Shown: one piece after another, positions 1 through 8,624 of the stretch | Numbering within the stretch: position 1 is the first letter of the stretch | Layout: each line of letters starts with the position of its first letter | Assembly: GCF_014843845.1 (NCBI RefSeq) | Contig: NZ_JHQS01000017.1 | Span: forward strand, 248,001-312,000 | Direction: 5' to 3' | DNA from: Mesorhizobium amorphae | Lineage (GTDB): Bacteria; Pseudomonadota; Alphaproteobacteria; Rhizobiales; Rhizobiaceae | Length of the DNA: 64,000 nt | Notes under the pieces: generated by a model | Seen by the model: the letters and a program-made list of their open reading frames with translations, nothing else | The model's database searches: none | Told to the model about the DNA's origin: nothing | Translations under genes and position numbers: made by a program

Positions 1-234
1 GCGGTCGACCCGGAAATCCTCGATCGAGGATTTGATCTCGATGATCCAGATGTCGCCCTGGCGCGTCATCGCGACGAGGTCGGCGCGGCGCCCGGTGGCC
101 AAGGACAGTTCAGGCAGCACATGCGCGCCCATGTCCATCAACAGTCGCTGCACCCCACGCCGCACCAGCATGGCGCGCTCCGACTGTCGGCCGTCGATCA
201 AAGGGTTGAGGGGAATCGGGGAAATGATCGGCAT
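1..234 (-). CDS. mmcB: MmcB family DNA repair protein (partial, 5' part only)
   Basis: The gene reads leftward off the window edge, so only the first 78 codons are present. The translation starts MPIISPIPLNPLIDGRQ and ends in EIKSSIEDFRVDR. The latter is the nuclease-like (PD-(D/E)xK type) core seen in the MmcB family of alphaproteobacterial DNA repair proteins, with IIEIKSS as the E-x-K part of the putative active site. The ATG at 232-234 is the only sensible start, because the family begins shortly before the conserved 'RRGVQRLL' helix. The family assignment comes from recognising the sequence; the catalytic role is inferred from the family. Confidence 0.85.
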   Translation of the reverse strand, partial: MPIISPIPLNPLIDGRQSERAMLVRRGVQRLLMDMGAHVLPELSLATGRRADLVAMTRQGDIWIIEIKSSIEDFRVDR

Positions 235-507
235 GACGGGCACCATGCCAGTTTTTGTTCACGGTTTGAACCCATGAATGGCACGAGGCCGGTGAAACGC
301 CTTTAGTGAGCACTAACGTAGCTAGGAACGCGTGCCGGACTTTCCATGAACGAAAGGCCATCAGCCTAGCTCGAATGGCTTATGGCATTGCGTCGCCGTT
401 CATACGACGGAACGAGACAGGCTTTATCGCCGGGGCAAGGCTTGCGGGCAGCGGCTGTACCCGGCCGTAGGGGAACAGGGGAACGCTGCATCTTGCCGGT
501 GATGTCC

Positions 508-550
508 TTCACCGTCTTTAACAGCGCCTCATGCAGTGTCTGGAGCGAGC
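508..550 (-). repeat. Diverged direct repeat, copy A (possible gene remnant)
   Basis: This segment matches 768-810 at about 85 percent of positions, including an exact core 'aacagcgcctcatgca'. On the minus strand both copies encode a helix-like peptide containing HEALLKT. Upstream of this copy the frame stays open for some distance but has no start codon, so it looks like a remnant rather than a gene. Confidence 0.45.
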
Positions 551-767
551 AACGCTCGCCGTAGGCGGCGTGACCGGCTCCGTTCCCACGTTGAATGAGC
601 CGCAGCCTATGCCTGTCACATCAGCTTAACAATTCTCTGGTAGCTAAGGCCCATAGCCTTACTTTTCCTCCGCCCCGCCAGCTTCATCCAAAGCAGACGG
701 GGCTTATTTTTGTTGAAGACGTTGCTGCGCCGGTCCTGTTCCGTGCCATTGGATGGAAGCTGCATCC

Positions 768-810
768 TTCGCCGTCTTCAACAGCGCCTCATGCAAAACC
801 TGGAGCGAGG
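768..810 (-). repeat. Diverged direct repeat, copy B (possible gene remnant)
   Basis: Second copy of the segment at 508-550, in the same orientation. Its minus-strand reading is VLHEALLKTAKDAAS. Sequence outside the ~43 bp does not align clearly with copy A. See copy A. Confidence 0.45.
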
Positions 811-1026
811 CGGTAGTGATCGCAGCCAGGCGATATCGGCGGGCCGACGATGCTCTTGTGCAGGCCGCGATCGTAAATTGACGGACCCAGCCAAGATTAG
901 ATGGCTGCCACGCAAAGGGGCAATTACACCCAAAAGAAGTCAGGCCAGGACTGTTTTCAGCCTTGAAGGCCCACGAGCGCGGATCATATAAGAATATATA
1001 CTTTTCCCATTGCTTCAGGGGTAGGC

Positions 1027-1221
1027 ATGGCGGTGAACAGGGCAGCATCAAAAAGCGAGAGGCTCTCGGCCTTCGACCTCGATGCTCTGCGCGAGGTGTT
1101 CAGGAAGTCGGTTCGTGAGCATGACGTCTCAGCAGCCGATTGGGCGGAACACGCCAAATTGTTCCTCAAGCGGACAACCAAGCGCGAAGCTGGCAAGGAA
1201 ATTATCAACCGCGTCGTTTAG
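1027..1221 (+). CDS. Small hypothetical protein (64 aa)
   Basis: I do not recognise this protein. It is a short, charged, helical sequence (AFDLDALREVFRKSVREH, then KLFLKRTTKREAGKE) with no signal peptide or membrane segment. A purine-rich stretch (caggggtagg) sits just before the ATG and could serve as a ribosome binding site. The amino-acid composition is normal for a soluble protein, unlike the overlapping antisense frame. It ends 37 bp before the 3' end of the convergent merR-type gene. Confidence 0.5.
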   Translation: MAVNRAASKSERLSAFDLDALREVFRKSVREHDVSAADWAEHAKLFLKRTTKREAGKEIINRVV

Positions 1222-1258
1222 GCGGCTTGGTATCAGCCATTGATGCCGCACCATCGCT

Positions 1259-1672
1259 CTATGCCGTTGGCGCTCGACTACCTTCAGCCGCCCCAGCCAT
1301 ATCATCCAAAATCGGGCAGTCCGGCCGGTCGTCGCCGTGGCAGGCGTGGATCAGTTTTTGTAGTGTCGCCCGCATCGACTGCAACTCGCGCACCTTCTCC
1401 TCGATGGCGCTGACATGGGCGGCGGCGATCTCGCGCACATCGTGGCTGGCGCGGCTGCGGTCCTGGTAGAGCGCCATCAACTGGCGACAGTCGTCGATGG
1501 AAAAGCCGAGGTTGCGCGCGCGGCGCAGGAAGGCCAGCCGATGGATATCGTCGCCCGAATAGTCGCGGTAGCCATTGCCGGCGCGCGCCGGCGCGATCAG
1601 GCCGATCTCCTCATAGTAGCGGATGGTCTTGGCCGGCAGGCCGGAACGCTCCGCGGCATCTCCGACATTCAT
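1259..1672 (-). CDS. MerR family Cu(I)-responsive regulator (CueR/HmrR type)
   Basis: A 137-aa MerR protein. The N-terminal winged helix (about 1-70) contains the family signature AKTIRYYEEIGLI and RNLGFSIDDCRQL. A long dimerisation helix follows (about 75-110), then the metal-binding loop with Cys111 and Cys119 (ACHGDDRPDCPIL), spaced as in the Cu(I) sensors CueR and HmrR. By family it activates copper export genes by twisting a promoter with a long spacer. No copper ATPase or chaperone gene lies in this window, so its target is elsewhere or beyond the clear neighbours. The Cu(I) assignment rests on the two-cysteine spacing; a different thiophilic metal is possible. Confidence 0.88.
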   Translation of the reverse strand: MNVGDAAERSGLPAKTIRYYEEIGLIAPARAGNGYRDYSGDDIHRLAFLRRARNLGFSIDDCRQLMALYQDRSRASHDVREIAAAHVSAIEEKVRELQSMRATLQKLIHACHGDDRPDCPILDDMAGAAEGSRAPTA

Positions 1673-1898
1673 GGCGTCTTCCCTGGTTTCGGCAGCTCTC
1701 GGAACTGCCCCATTGAAATTGCTTCACAATCCTGTGACGGCTGTTGCCGAAATGCCGCAGTCGCGGGCTTACCGGCACGTAAGGTCCTGCATATAGGCAT
1801 CGCGCGCTTGGCAAGCAACGCAAATGCCAGCATGAATGGTTAAGGAAAAAGCGGCCGACTCGTGCCGCGATCAACTGGGCAGGGCATCGGACCTATTC

Positions 1899-2516
1899 AT
1901 GCGCATGAAGTCGTTTGCAATTGTCGCTGCCCTCGCGCTGTCGACCACCATTAGCGGTTGCAGCACCATAGGCTCGCGGCTGTTCACCAACAACTACGGC
2001 GCGGTCACCGATGCGGGCTATCAATTGCCGCGCATCCCGATCGAGAAGGTGCCGGCGAAGTATCACCGGCAAGAGGTGAATTACGACACCAAGGAAAAGC
2101 CGGGCACCATCATCGTCGACACCCAGAACAAGTTCCTCTACTTCGTCGAGGGCGACGGCCGCGCGATACGCTACGGCATCGGCGTCGGCCGTGAGGGCTT
2201 CGAGTGGCACGGCACCGCCCGTATCGCGATCAAGCGCGAATGGCCGACCTGGACGCCGCCCTCGCAGATGATCAAGCGCCAGCCCGAGCTGGCCAAGTTC
2301 GCCGGCGGCATGGACCCCGGCCTGAAGAACCCGCTCGGCGCGCGCGCCATGTATCTGTTCAACAAGGGCGGCGACATGGGCTACCGCCTGCATGGCAGCC
2401 CGGAATGGAACTCGATCGGCAAGGCGATGTCGTCGGGCTGCATCCGGCTGATGAACCAGGACATTATCGACCTCTACGACCGCACGTCGGTCGGCGCCAA
2501 GGTCATCGTACTGTGA
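1899..2516 (+). CDS. L,D-transpeptidase (YkuD domain) lipoprotein
   Basis: A 205-aa exported protein. A signal sequence ends in the lipobox TISG-C (Cys21), predicting a lipoprotein. The YkuD domain follows from about residue 70 and carries the catalytic motif with His165 and Cys181 (HGSPEWNSIGK...SSGCIRL). By family these enzymes make 3-3 peptidoglycan cross-links or attach proteins to peptidoglycan. The ATG at 1899 is preferred because it puts the signal peptide at the N-terminus; an upstream in-frame ATG at 1836 would add a charged stretch. The gene stands alone, is divergent from the MerR gene, and is followed by a strong terminator. Confidence 0.88.
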   Translation: MRMKSFAIVAALALSTTISGCSTIGSRLFTNNYGAVTDAGYQLPRIPIEKVPAKYHRQEVNYDTKEKPGTIIVDTQNKFLYFVEGDGRAIRYGIGVGREGFEWHGTARIAIKREWPTWTPPSQMIKRQPELAKFAGGMDPGLKNPLGARAMYLFNKGGDMGYRLHGSPEWNSIGKAMSSGCIRLMNQDIIDLYDRTSVGAKVIVL

Positions 2517-2568
2517 CACCTTTTATGACGCGGACCGTCTAGGCAACAAATGGACGTCCAAAAACAGA

Positions 2569-2596
2569 AAACCGGGCAATTCGGCCCGGTTTTTTG
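2569..2596 (+). terminator. Rho-independent terminator after the L,D-transpeptidase gene
   Basis: The stem accgggc / gcccggt, with a short loop, is followed by a run of T. An A run on the other side means it can also serve the convergent TadG-like gene ending at 2626. Confidence 0.85.
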
Positions 2597-2625
2597 TTGT
2601 CCGCATTCTGAAGTTGCGAAGCCCC

Positions 2626-3702
2626 CTACTGCGTCAGCACCGTATCCGAAGGCCGCTGGTTGAAGTCGCACTTGCCGGTCACGGTGTAGAAGAAGTCGGC
2701 GTTGGAAACCGCGGCCGGCACGGGATTGCCGCCGTCCTCCCATGCCTGGTAGCCCGGCTGGCCGCAGGGCACGGCGGTGAAGATGTCGACGGTCTGGCCG
2801 GTTGCGACCTCGGGCATGACGGTCGGGCTTGTGCCGATATAGAGCCGGTTGGAGGTGGCCGGATCGTTCGACTTCAGGGTCTTCGGCGAGCCGGACGGCA
2901 CGTCCATCTGCAGATAGAGGCTGCTCATCAGGCTGACGTCGACCACGGCGCCGGAGCCATTGGCGGGATACATCGTATCGACACAGCCATATTTGGTGCC
3001 GCTCGAGTCGGTCTGGATGGCCGTTCCGGCGGGCAGGCTCTTCTGCAGAGACTTCGTCGTGCCTACCACGCAGACCTGCTTCTGGACCGTCGTGCTGATG
3101 TCTGCGCCGCCCGAGTTGGTGATGGTGTTCACAAGCGTCGTGCCGTAGCCCTTCGGATCGCCGGTGTTGCCATAGGTATAGGTGATCGTCATCAACGGCT
3201 TGGCGGTGGTCGCACCGAACTTCGTGCCGTAGAGCGTCATGGTCTTGCCCCAGTAGCCCGACACCTTCGTCACCTTGAACGTGGTCTGCACCAGCGCCGG
3301 CCGCTTGCGCACCGCCGAGCCGACGGCCACCTGCACCGTGTCGATCCTGGCGATCTGCATGAAATTGGTCGGCATCGGATAGCTTGCCGAGGCTCTGGCG
3401 GTGGCTGTGCCGTCGGCGGCGACGTCGAAGCTGTCGAGCTTGGCGGTGCCTTGCCCGCCATTGGCGGCGAAGGACTGCTCCAGTGCCGTCTGGCGGGCGG
3501 CAAGCGCAGTACCGGTCGGCATCGTGGTGATCGACAGGATCGCCGCATCCAGCGCGTTCTGCATGTTGCCGCGGGTCTGCACGGCCGAGGTGTAGTCGAC
3601 CGAAAAGCCGACGGCGAGCGCCAGCGGGACGAGGGCGATGATGAAGACGGGCACGAGCGAACCGCTGGTCGAGCGGAGGAACTGTTTTGCAAACCTGGGC
3701 AT
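2626..3702 (-). CDS. TadE/TadG-like pilus-associated membrane protein
   Basis: A 358-aa protein. A basic N-terminus (MPRFAKQFLRSTSGS) is followed by one transmembrane helix (about residues 15-36, LVPVFIIALVPLALAVGF) and the typical TadG-like continuation VDYTSAVQTRGNMQNALDAA. This matches the Flp pilus assembly TadE/TadG-like N-terminal domain; the remainder is a Ser/Thr-rich periplasmic region. The ATG at 3702 fits the family start. No other tad genes are adjacent, so this is an isolated copy, as often seen in rhizobia, and a role in pilus assembly is not shown by context. Confidence 0.8.
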   Translation of the reverse strand: MPRFAKQFLRSTSGSLVPVFIIALVPLALAVGFSVDYTSAVQTRGNMQNALDAAILSITTMPTGTALAARQTALEQSFAANGGQGTAKLDSFDVAADGTATARASASYPMPTNFMQIARIDTVQVAVGSAVRKRPALVQTTFKVTKVSGYWGKTMTLYGTKFGATTAKPLMTITYTYGNTGDPKGYGTTLVNTITNSGGADISTTVQKQVCVVGTTKSLQKSLPAGTAIQTDSSGTKYGCVDTMYPANGSGAVVDVSLMSSLYLQMDVPSGSPKTLKSNDPATSNRLYIGTSPTVMPEVATGQTVDIFTAVPCGQPGYQAWEDGGNPVPAAVSNADFFYTVTGKCDFNQRPSDTVLTQ

Positions 3703-3830
3703 CTTGGGGCTTTCGAGGGCGATGTTGGCCGGTTGTGTGGCCGCGAACTATGCCTCAAACCCGTGGATTAAAGATTAAGGGCGGCTAATGTCCGCGGCGG
3801 CAGCAACACGCGCGCGTCCGCACATAGATG

Positions 3831-3861
3831 CTGGCGGGCCAGAGGGGGGGCGCGAAGGATC
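3831..3861. repeat. Fragment of the C-rich palindromic intergenic element
   Basis: About 30 bp matching one end of the inverted-repeat element at 11142-11327 (the gggccagaggggg / cgaaggatcg part). The partner arm is missing here, so it is a truncated copy. Confidence 0.6.
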
Positions 3862-3914
3862 GCGGCCCTTGCGCCATGCGGCATGCCGCGCAGCCCTTCG
3901 CTGTCGCTTCGGGC

Positions 3915-3977
3915 GTTCGTTGTTCGGAAGCCAAGCAGTTGGCTTTCCGTCCGCTGCGCGGACCACGCCTCACCCCC
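3915..3977 (+). repeat. Intergenic repeat shared with 46399-46458
   Basis: About 60 bp, near-identical in order to 46399-46458: gttcgt, then ccaagca(g/a)ttggctt, ccgtccgct(g/t)cgcggacc and ctcaccccc. It includes the small palindrome gtccgctgcgcggac. It lies 40 bp upstream of lepA. Confidence 0.7.
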
Positions 3978-4017
3978 CCGCTTGCCCCTGCAACCCGCCC
4001 CTGCTAAAGGCCGCCGC

Positions 4018-5823
4018 ATGACCACCCCGCTCGACCACATCCGCAATTTCTCCATCGTCGCCCATATCGACCATGGCAAATCCACGCTTGCCGACCGGCT
4101 GATCCAGTCCACCGGCGGGCTGGAGCTGCGCGACATGAAGGAGCAGGTGCTGGACTCGATGGACATCGAGCGCGAGCGCGGCATCACCATCAAGGCGCAG
4201 ACGGTGCGGCTGAAATACCGCGCCAACAATGGCGAGGACTATATCCTCAACCTCATCGACACGCCCGGCCATGTCGACTTCGCCTATGAAGTGTCGCGTT
4301 CGCTGGCCGCTTGCGAGGGCTCGCTGCTGGTCGTCGACGCCAGCCAGGGCGTCGAGGCGCAGACGCTGGCCAATGTCTACCAGGCCATCGACAACAACCA
4401 CGAGATCGTCGTGGTGCTGAACAAGGTCGACCTGCCGGCCGCCGAGCCCGAGCGCATCCGCGAGCAGGTCGAGGAGGTGATCGGCATCGACGCCTCCAAC
4501 GCCGTGCTGATCTCGGCCAAGACCGGCCTCGGCATTCCCGATGTGCTGGAGGCGATCGTCCACCAATTGCCGCCGCCGCGCGAGGGCGATGTCGCCGCCC
4601 CCTTGAAGGCGATGCTGGTCGACAGCTGGTACGACGCCTATCTCGGCGTCATCGTGCTGGTGCGCATCATCGATGGCGTGCTGAAGAAGGGCCAGACCAT
4701 CCGCATGATGGGTACCGGCGCCAAATACCTGGTCGAGCGCACCGGCGTCTTCACCCCTGCCCGCATCAATGTCGACGAGCTCGGCCCCGGCGAGTTCGGC
4801 TTCTTCACCGGCTCGATCAAGGAAGTGGCCGACACCCGCGTCGGCGACACCATCACCGAGGACCGGCGCGCCACCGCGCAGGCGCTGCCCGGCTTCAAGC
4901 CGGCGCAGCCGGTGGTGTTCTGCGGCCTGTTCCCGGTCGACGCCGCCGATTTCGAGGATCTGCGCGCCGCCGTCGGCAAGCTGCGCCTCAACGACGCCTC
5001 CTTCTCCTACGAAATGGAAACCAGCGCCGCACTTGGCTTCGGCTATCGCTGCGGCTTCCTTGGCCTGCTGCATCTCGAAATCATCCAGGAGCGGCTGGAG
5101 CGCGAGTTCAACCTCGACCTCATCGCCACCGCACCCAGCGTCGTCTACCGCCTGGCTCTCAATGACGGCACGGTGAAGGAACTGCATAACCCGGCCGACA
5201 TGCCCGACGTGGTCAAGATCTCGGCCATCGAGGAGCCGTGGATCCGCGCCACCATCCTGACGCCCGACGACTATCTCGGCGGCATCCTGAAGCTCTGCCA
5301 GGACAGGCGCGGCATCCAGGCCGACCTCTCCTATGTCGGCAAGCGCGCCATGCTGACCTACGATCTGCCGCTCAACGAAGTGGTCTTCGATTTTTATGAT
5401 CGCCTGAAATCGATCTCCAAGGGCTACGCCTCCTTCGACTATCATCTGACCGACTACAAGGAAGGCGACCTGGTGAAGATGTCGATCCTGGTCAACGAGG
5501 AACCGGTCGACGCGCTGTCCATGCTGGTCCACCGCACCGCGGCGGAAAAGCGCGGCCGCCAGATGTGCGAGAAGCTGAAGGAGCTGATCCCGCACCACCT
5601 GTTCAAGATCCCGATCCAGGCCGCGATCGGCGGCAAGGTTATCGCCCGCGAGACCATCTCGGCGCTGCGCAAGGATGTCACCGCCAAGTGCTACGGCGGC
5701 GACGTCTCGCGCAAGCGCAAGCTGCTCGACAAGCAGAAAGAGGGCAAGAAGCGGATGCGCCAGTTCGGCAAGGTGGATATCCCGCAGGAGGCGTTTATCC
5801 AGGCGCTGAAGATGGGGGACTAA
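4018..5823 (+). CDS. lepA: Elongation factor 4 (LepA), ribosome back-translocating GTPase
   Basis: A 601-aa translational GTPase of full family length. The GTP-binding motifs are all present: AHIDHGKST (G1, residues 15-23), DTPGHVDF (G3, from 81) and NKVDLP (G4, from 135). The LepA-specific C-terminal region ends [21 protein letters not shown], the family signature. LepA acts on the ribosome, where it influences translocation and biogenesis under stress. The start [11 protein letters not shown] at 4018 matches the family; the frame is open 45 codons further upstream, but that part overlaps a repeat and is not protein-like. Confidence 0.97.
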   Translation: MTTPLDHIRNFSIVAHIDHGKSTLADRLIQSTGGLELRDMKEQVLDSMDIERERGITIKAQTVRLKYRANNGEDYILNLIDTPGHVDFAYEVSRSLAACEGSLLVVDASQGVEAQTLANVYQAIDNNHEIVVVLNKVDLPAAEPERIREQVEEVIGIDASNAVLISAKTGLGIPDVLEAIVHQLPPPREGDVAAPLKAMLVDSWYDAYLGVIVLVRIIDGVLKKGQTIRMMGTGAKYLVERTGVFTPARINVDELGPGEFGFFTGSIKEVADTRVGDTITEDRRATAQALPGFKPAQPVVFCGLFPVDAADFEDLRAAVGKLRLNDASFSYEMETSAALGFGYRCGFLGLLHLEIIQERLEREFNLDLIATAPSVVYRLALNDGTVKELHNPADMPDVVKISAIEEPWIRATILTPDDYLGGILKLCQDRRGIQADLSYVGKRAMLTYDLPLNEVVFDFYDRLKSISKGYASFDYHLTDYKEGDLVKMSILVNEEPVDALSMLVHRTAAEKRGRQMCEKLKELIPHHLFKIPIQAAIGGKVIARETISALRKDVTAKCYGGDVSRKRKLLDKQKEGKKRMRQFGKVDIPQEAFIQALKMGD

Positions 5824-5824
5824 G

Positions 5825-5870
5825 CGGTCCGGCCCTCTGGGCCGGACGCATCGACCCGGTGGGTCGATGC
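5825..5870 (+). terminator. Two adjacent strong hairpins after lepA
   Basis: GTCCGGCCC-tct-GGGCCGGAC is followed directly by GCATCGACCC-ggt-GGGTCGATGC. There is no T run, so these may end transcription weakly or stabilise the 3' end rather than act as a classic terminator. Confidence 0.5.
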
Positions 5871-6047
5871 GAGCGCAAGTCCGGCTGGGAGCTGCCGCAG
5901 GCAGCGGGTCCCACCCAGGGGGTTGCGGCAGTGCGATGAGCTCGTCCCCGCGGTCACGCCCACAGTGAAGACTAAGCCCACATCCCCATTGCACTTTCCA
6001 CCCTCGATTGTATCTTTGCGTCACGTCTTGGGGGAAATCACCTTTTC

Positions 6048-6767
6048 ATGCGCAAATACGGGACACCGCTCCTCTCGCTTTTTCTCGACTTCTTCTGGAT
6101 CAATACAGCCGTAGGTCTGGCCATCTCTCTGCTGCCGGCACTCGTGCAAGCTGCGTTTGGCGGACCTTTGCCATGGGCGGCGCAGATCGTCATCTCTCTA
6201 GTCTTGCTCTCGATTGGCCGCCTGCTGAACCTCTCGCTCGGGGAATATCTGCTCTCCCATGCTGTCGCCGAACGGGAAGCTGGCGTTCGGCTTCGCCAAT
6301 GGCCCAACCTGTTGCTTGGAACGGGCGGATTCCTGTCCGGCCTCCAGGAATTGGTGCGCGGGACCCAACCCGGTTCCGGGGTGCCGTTCCTGTTCATGGT
6401 CGAGGAAACACCGCTCAAGATGGTCGCGATAATGGCCAACGGAGCGCTCTATGGTCTGGGAGGCATCATGTTGCTGAGGTTCGCAACCGGTGCAAAATTG
6501 CTCAACGGCGCTTTGTTCGCGGTTGGTGCCGTGATTATGGCGGTCAACATATTATTCTACCATGACGCAATGGTCGCTGCGATCATCGCGCGTAACGAAA
6601 GTCAAGGCAGGTCGATCACCTTGGAAGCGGCAGAACGAGCCGTGGCGCTCTCGCCATACGGTTTCGCTTTGCTGGGTGCCATGGCCGCGATCCTGTACTT
6701 CTGCCGGGAGCGTGCGGCGGCTTCTGTTGCCAAGTCCCTCGACAGGCCGCTGGACAGCTCATCATAG
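6048..6767 (+). CDS. Multi-pass membrane protein of unknown function (239 aa)
   Basis: I do not recognise a family. About five hydrophobic segments are visible, near residues 8-35, 43-66, 88-103, 128-175 (probably two helices) and 205-225. The N-terminus is short and positive (MRKYGTP), so it probably sits in the inner membrane. Its GC content is a little lower than the neighbours. It starts a run of uncharacterised genes on the same strand, ahead of a broken copy of the gene at 7522. Confidence 0.65.
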   Translation: MRKYGTPLLSLFLDFFWINTAVGLAISLLPALVQAAFGGPLPWAAQIVISLVLLSIGRLLNLSLGEYLLSHAVAEREAGVRLRQWPNLLLGTGGFLSGLQELVRGTQPGSGVPFLFMVEETPLKMVAIMANGALYGLGGIMLLRFATGAKLLNGALFAVGAVIMAVNILFYHDAMVAAIIARNESQGRSITLEAAERAVALSPYGFALLGAMAAILYFCRERAAASVAKSLDRPLDSSS

Positions 6768-6807
6768 CCCTACCGACTCTCACCACGCTCGGCCGCATTT
6801 TCTTCCC

Positions 6808-6930
6808 ATGTCCGCCCCCGTTGAACTCCGCAACAGCGCCACCGGCAAGATCTTTCCGCCTTCGGCCATTCCTGATGGCTACGATCTTCGGCTTCTTCGC
6901 GCTCAAGAGGTTGGCGTCGGTCCGGCCTGT
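6808..6930 (+). pseudogene. Truncated, frameshifted copy of the 7522-8031 gene
   Basis: The first ~20 codons (MSAPVELRNSATGKIFPPS) match the start of the protein at 7522 (MSAPLELRNSVTGKIFPA). The match then continues in another frame (MATIFGFFALKRLASV versus GAMFGFGALQGLASG). Aligning the DNA shows a net loss of two bases between about 6856 and 6890. The similarity ends near 6930 and the next gene begins at 6996, so the copy lacks the whole C-terminal domain. It appears to be a remnant of a tandem duplication. Confidence 0.7.
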
Positions 6931-6995
6931 CCATCGCGCGCCGCTTGGAGAACGCCTCGCCCTGAAGTATCCTTGGGTGCTAGGGGGGATCTCAA

Positions 6996-7511
6996 ATGCG
7001 TTCCAGCCCTCTGGACACCGTCTCCGCGAGCGGCCTCGCCATCGGCGGCGCTTTCGGCCTAGCCGGCACCTTCGTGGAAAGCGCTCCGCTCCGCGAAACG
7101 CTCTGGACGATCGACGGCGTGGCACTCGTCGTGGCAACCGCGCTGCTGACGATGAAATACCAGCGGCTGGGCAATGACAGCGTCGCGGCCGGGTTCCTGA
7201 CCTTCGTCGCCGGCGAGAGCCTGCTGCTGTCGGGCAATGCGGCGGGCCTCGAGGCCAGCGTTCCCTCCTATGTCGGCGGCATCTCGCTCTGGGCGGCAGC
7301 CCTTGTCCTGATCAGCGCGCCAAACACCTTTGCTCTGTGGATGCGCCTCACCGGCCTCGTTGCCGCGATCCTGTTTGCCGTGTCGGTGGGCATGGTGCTC
7401 TGGGGCGCGCCTTTGCTGCCGACCTCGGCGCCGCTGCCTGCCGCCGGCTATCCGTTCCTGGTGCTGACCTTCATCGGCTGGATCTGGACGCTGATGAAGC
7501 CCGAACGGTGA
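6996..7511 (+). CDS. Multi-pass membrane protein of unknown function (171 aa)
   Basis: About six hydrophobic helices fill the protein: roughly 11-28, 36-53, 61-80, 90-107, 110-130 and 145-165. No motif is recognisable. A very strong ribosome binding site (aggggggatct) precedes the ATG at 6996. The stop is 10 bp from the start of the PH-like membrane protein at 7522, so the two are probably co-transcribed. Confidence 0.7.
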   Translation: MRSSPLDTVSASGLAIGGAFGLAGTFVESAPLRETLWTIDGVALVVATALLTMKYQRLGNDSVAAGFLTFVAGESLLLSGNAAGLEASVPSYVGGISLWAAALVLISAPNTFALWMRLTGLVAAILFAVSVGMVLWGAPLLPTSAPLPAAGYPFLVLTFIGWIWTLMKPER

Positions 7512-7521
7512 GTGGCAAAAA

Positions 7522-8031
7522 ATGTCCGCGCCGCTCGAACTCCGCAACAGCGTCACCGGAAAGATCTTTCCTGCCATCGGGCCGTTCATCATCGGCGCGA
7601 TGTTCGGCTTCGGCGCGCTGCAGGGGCTGGCGTCGGGCGCCGATGGCGGACACGTGCTGGTCATCGCGCTGCTGGCGGTGGCTTGCCTGGCGCTCGGCGC
7701 ATCAATCGCGCGCGGCGCCTTCGACACTTCGGTCAAGGTCGTGCTGGACAGTCAAGGTTTCCGCGATCGTCGCGCCGGCGATGTGCTGGTGCCGTGGCGC
7801 GACGTGCGCAGCGTGCGCCTCACCTCCGGCAAGGGCTCGGCGATGCTCAATTTCGAGCTGATCGAGGAGCCGCCTGACGCAATCAAATATGCGCCGGCCA
7901 ATGCGCTGAGCCGGATCCTGCCCTTCGGCAAGACCATCGTGCACATGGAGGTCTCCTCGCTCGATGTCCGTGGCGAGGACATGATCGACGCGATCCGGCA
8001 GCTCGCGCCGCATGTGGTGGTGGCGCGCTGA
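7522..8031 (+). CDS. Membrane-anchored PH-like (STM3941-type) protein, hypothetical
   Basis: A 169-aa protein with two transmembrane helices (about 18-38 and 46-66) followed by a soluble domain. The latter contains VVLDSQGFRDRRAGDVLVPW and RDVRSVRL, which looks like the bacterial PH/STM3941 fold, where a strand pair is followed by 'I/LxWxDI'. The function of this fold in bacteria is unclear. A partial broken copy of the same gene lies just upstream at 6808. The fold assignment is from sequence pattern only. Confidence 0.65.
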   Translation: MSAPLELRNSVTGKIFPAIGPFIIGAMFGFGALQGLASGADGGHVLVIALLAVACLALGASIARGAFDTSVKVVLDSQGFRDRRAGDVLVPWRDVRSVRLTSGKGSAMLNFELIEEPPDAIKYAPANALSRILPFGKTIVHMEVSSLDVRGEDMIDAIRQLAPHVVVAR

Positions 8032-8093
8032 AGGGGAAGATGGCGATTGCCCGCCGATCGTGCGAGCTTGCGTCTCCGATTCGGGACGCCGCC

Positions 8094-8441
8094 ATGCTTC
8101 GCCTCACCCTTCTTGCCCTGCTCCTCGCCACCCCGGCGCATGCCGCCGAGATGGCGTTCTTCGTCAAGAACCTGCGTAGCCAAGCGGTGGCGGTCGAGCT
8201 GTTCAGCCGCGACCGCGAGACGGTCTGGCCGGGCGGCGACAGCGTGTTCCTGATCCAGCCGGGCTCGCAGAAGTCGGTGCCGATCTCCTGCAATTCCGGC
8301 GAAAACATCTGCTACGGCGCCTGGGTCAACGGCCAGGACAACATCTCCGCCGGCGTCGGCCCCGACAACGACCAGCCTTGCGACAATTGCTGCTTCATCT
8401 GTGTGGAGAAGACCACCGAGACGATTGACCTGGTGCCGTAG
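8094..8441 (+). CDS. Secreted six-cysteine protein, copy 1 (unknown function)
   Basis: A 115-aa protein with a clear signal peptide (MLRLTLLALLLATPAHA, cleavage after AHA). The mature part has beta-strand-like sequence (MAFFVKNLRSQAVAVELFSR) and six cysteines in the pattern C-x6-C-x22-C-x2-CC-x2-C, including CYGAWVNG. The paralog at 8625 has the same pattern exactly. It is probably a small disulfide-bonded periplasmic or secreted domain. The start at 8094 is chosen because it begins the signal peptide; an upstream ATG at 8040 would add 18 residues unlike a signal sequence. Confidence 0.75.
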   Translation: MLRLTLLALLLATPAHAAEMAFFVKNLRSQAVAVELFSRDRETVWPGGDSVFLIQPGSQKSVPISCNSGENICYGAWVNGQDNISAGVGPDNDQPCDNCCFICVEKTTETIDLVP

Positions 8442-8453
8442 CGGAAGCTGCCA

Positions 8454-8476
8454 ATCTCCCCCCTCGTGGGGGAGAT
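8454..8476. repeat. Short C-rich palindrome of the intergenic element family
   Basis: tctcccccctcgtgggggaga forms a perfect hairpin. It is identical in core to the inner palindrome of the arms at 11142-11327. A degraded copy follows the second secreted protein at about 9003-9020. Confidence 0.6.
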
Positions 8477-8624
8477 CGGCCGCCATCGCTGCCTTCGCCA
8501 ATCTCGAACGTCGCAGGGACCAAATCACCTCGGGATTACCCCAATCCTCGCTTCCTCGCTCCAGCCTCGCATGCCATGATTCTCCCCTCGGCCGTGGGGG
8601 CCGATTCTCATCCCAGGGGGTTTT

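Larger units (their letters stand above)
238..1026. other. 789-bp region without a convincing gene
   Basis: No open frame here looks like protein. The region lies between the start of mmcB and a small hypothetical gene. It holds two diverged copies of a ~43-bp segment (508-550 and 768-810). Read on the minus strand, both copies give a similar peptide (LQTLHEALLKTVKD versus LQVLHEALLKTAKD), which suggests a decayed duplicated gene. I see no RNA gene. Confidence 0.5.
3703..4017. other. Intergenic region between tadG-like gene and lepA, holding repeat fragments
   Basis: This 315-bp divergent region must hold promoters for both flanking genes, but I cannot place them confidently. It contains a fragment of the palindromic element found at 11142-11327 (around 3831-3861, 'gccagaggggggcgcgaagg'-like) and a copy of the element also found at 46399-46458. 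Confidence 0.6.

Noticed and set aside
704..1051. Minus-strand frame of 115 codons
   Set aside because: Only a short part resembles a repeated peptide; the rest is low quality and it overlaps the promoter of the small gene at 1027.
3970..6024. Long minus-strand open frame (684 codons) over lepA
   Set aside because: It is a high-GC antisense shadow, rich in repeated Asp, Ala, His and Gly, with no domain; lepA on the plus strand is unambiguous.
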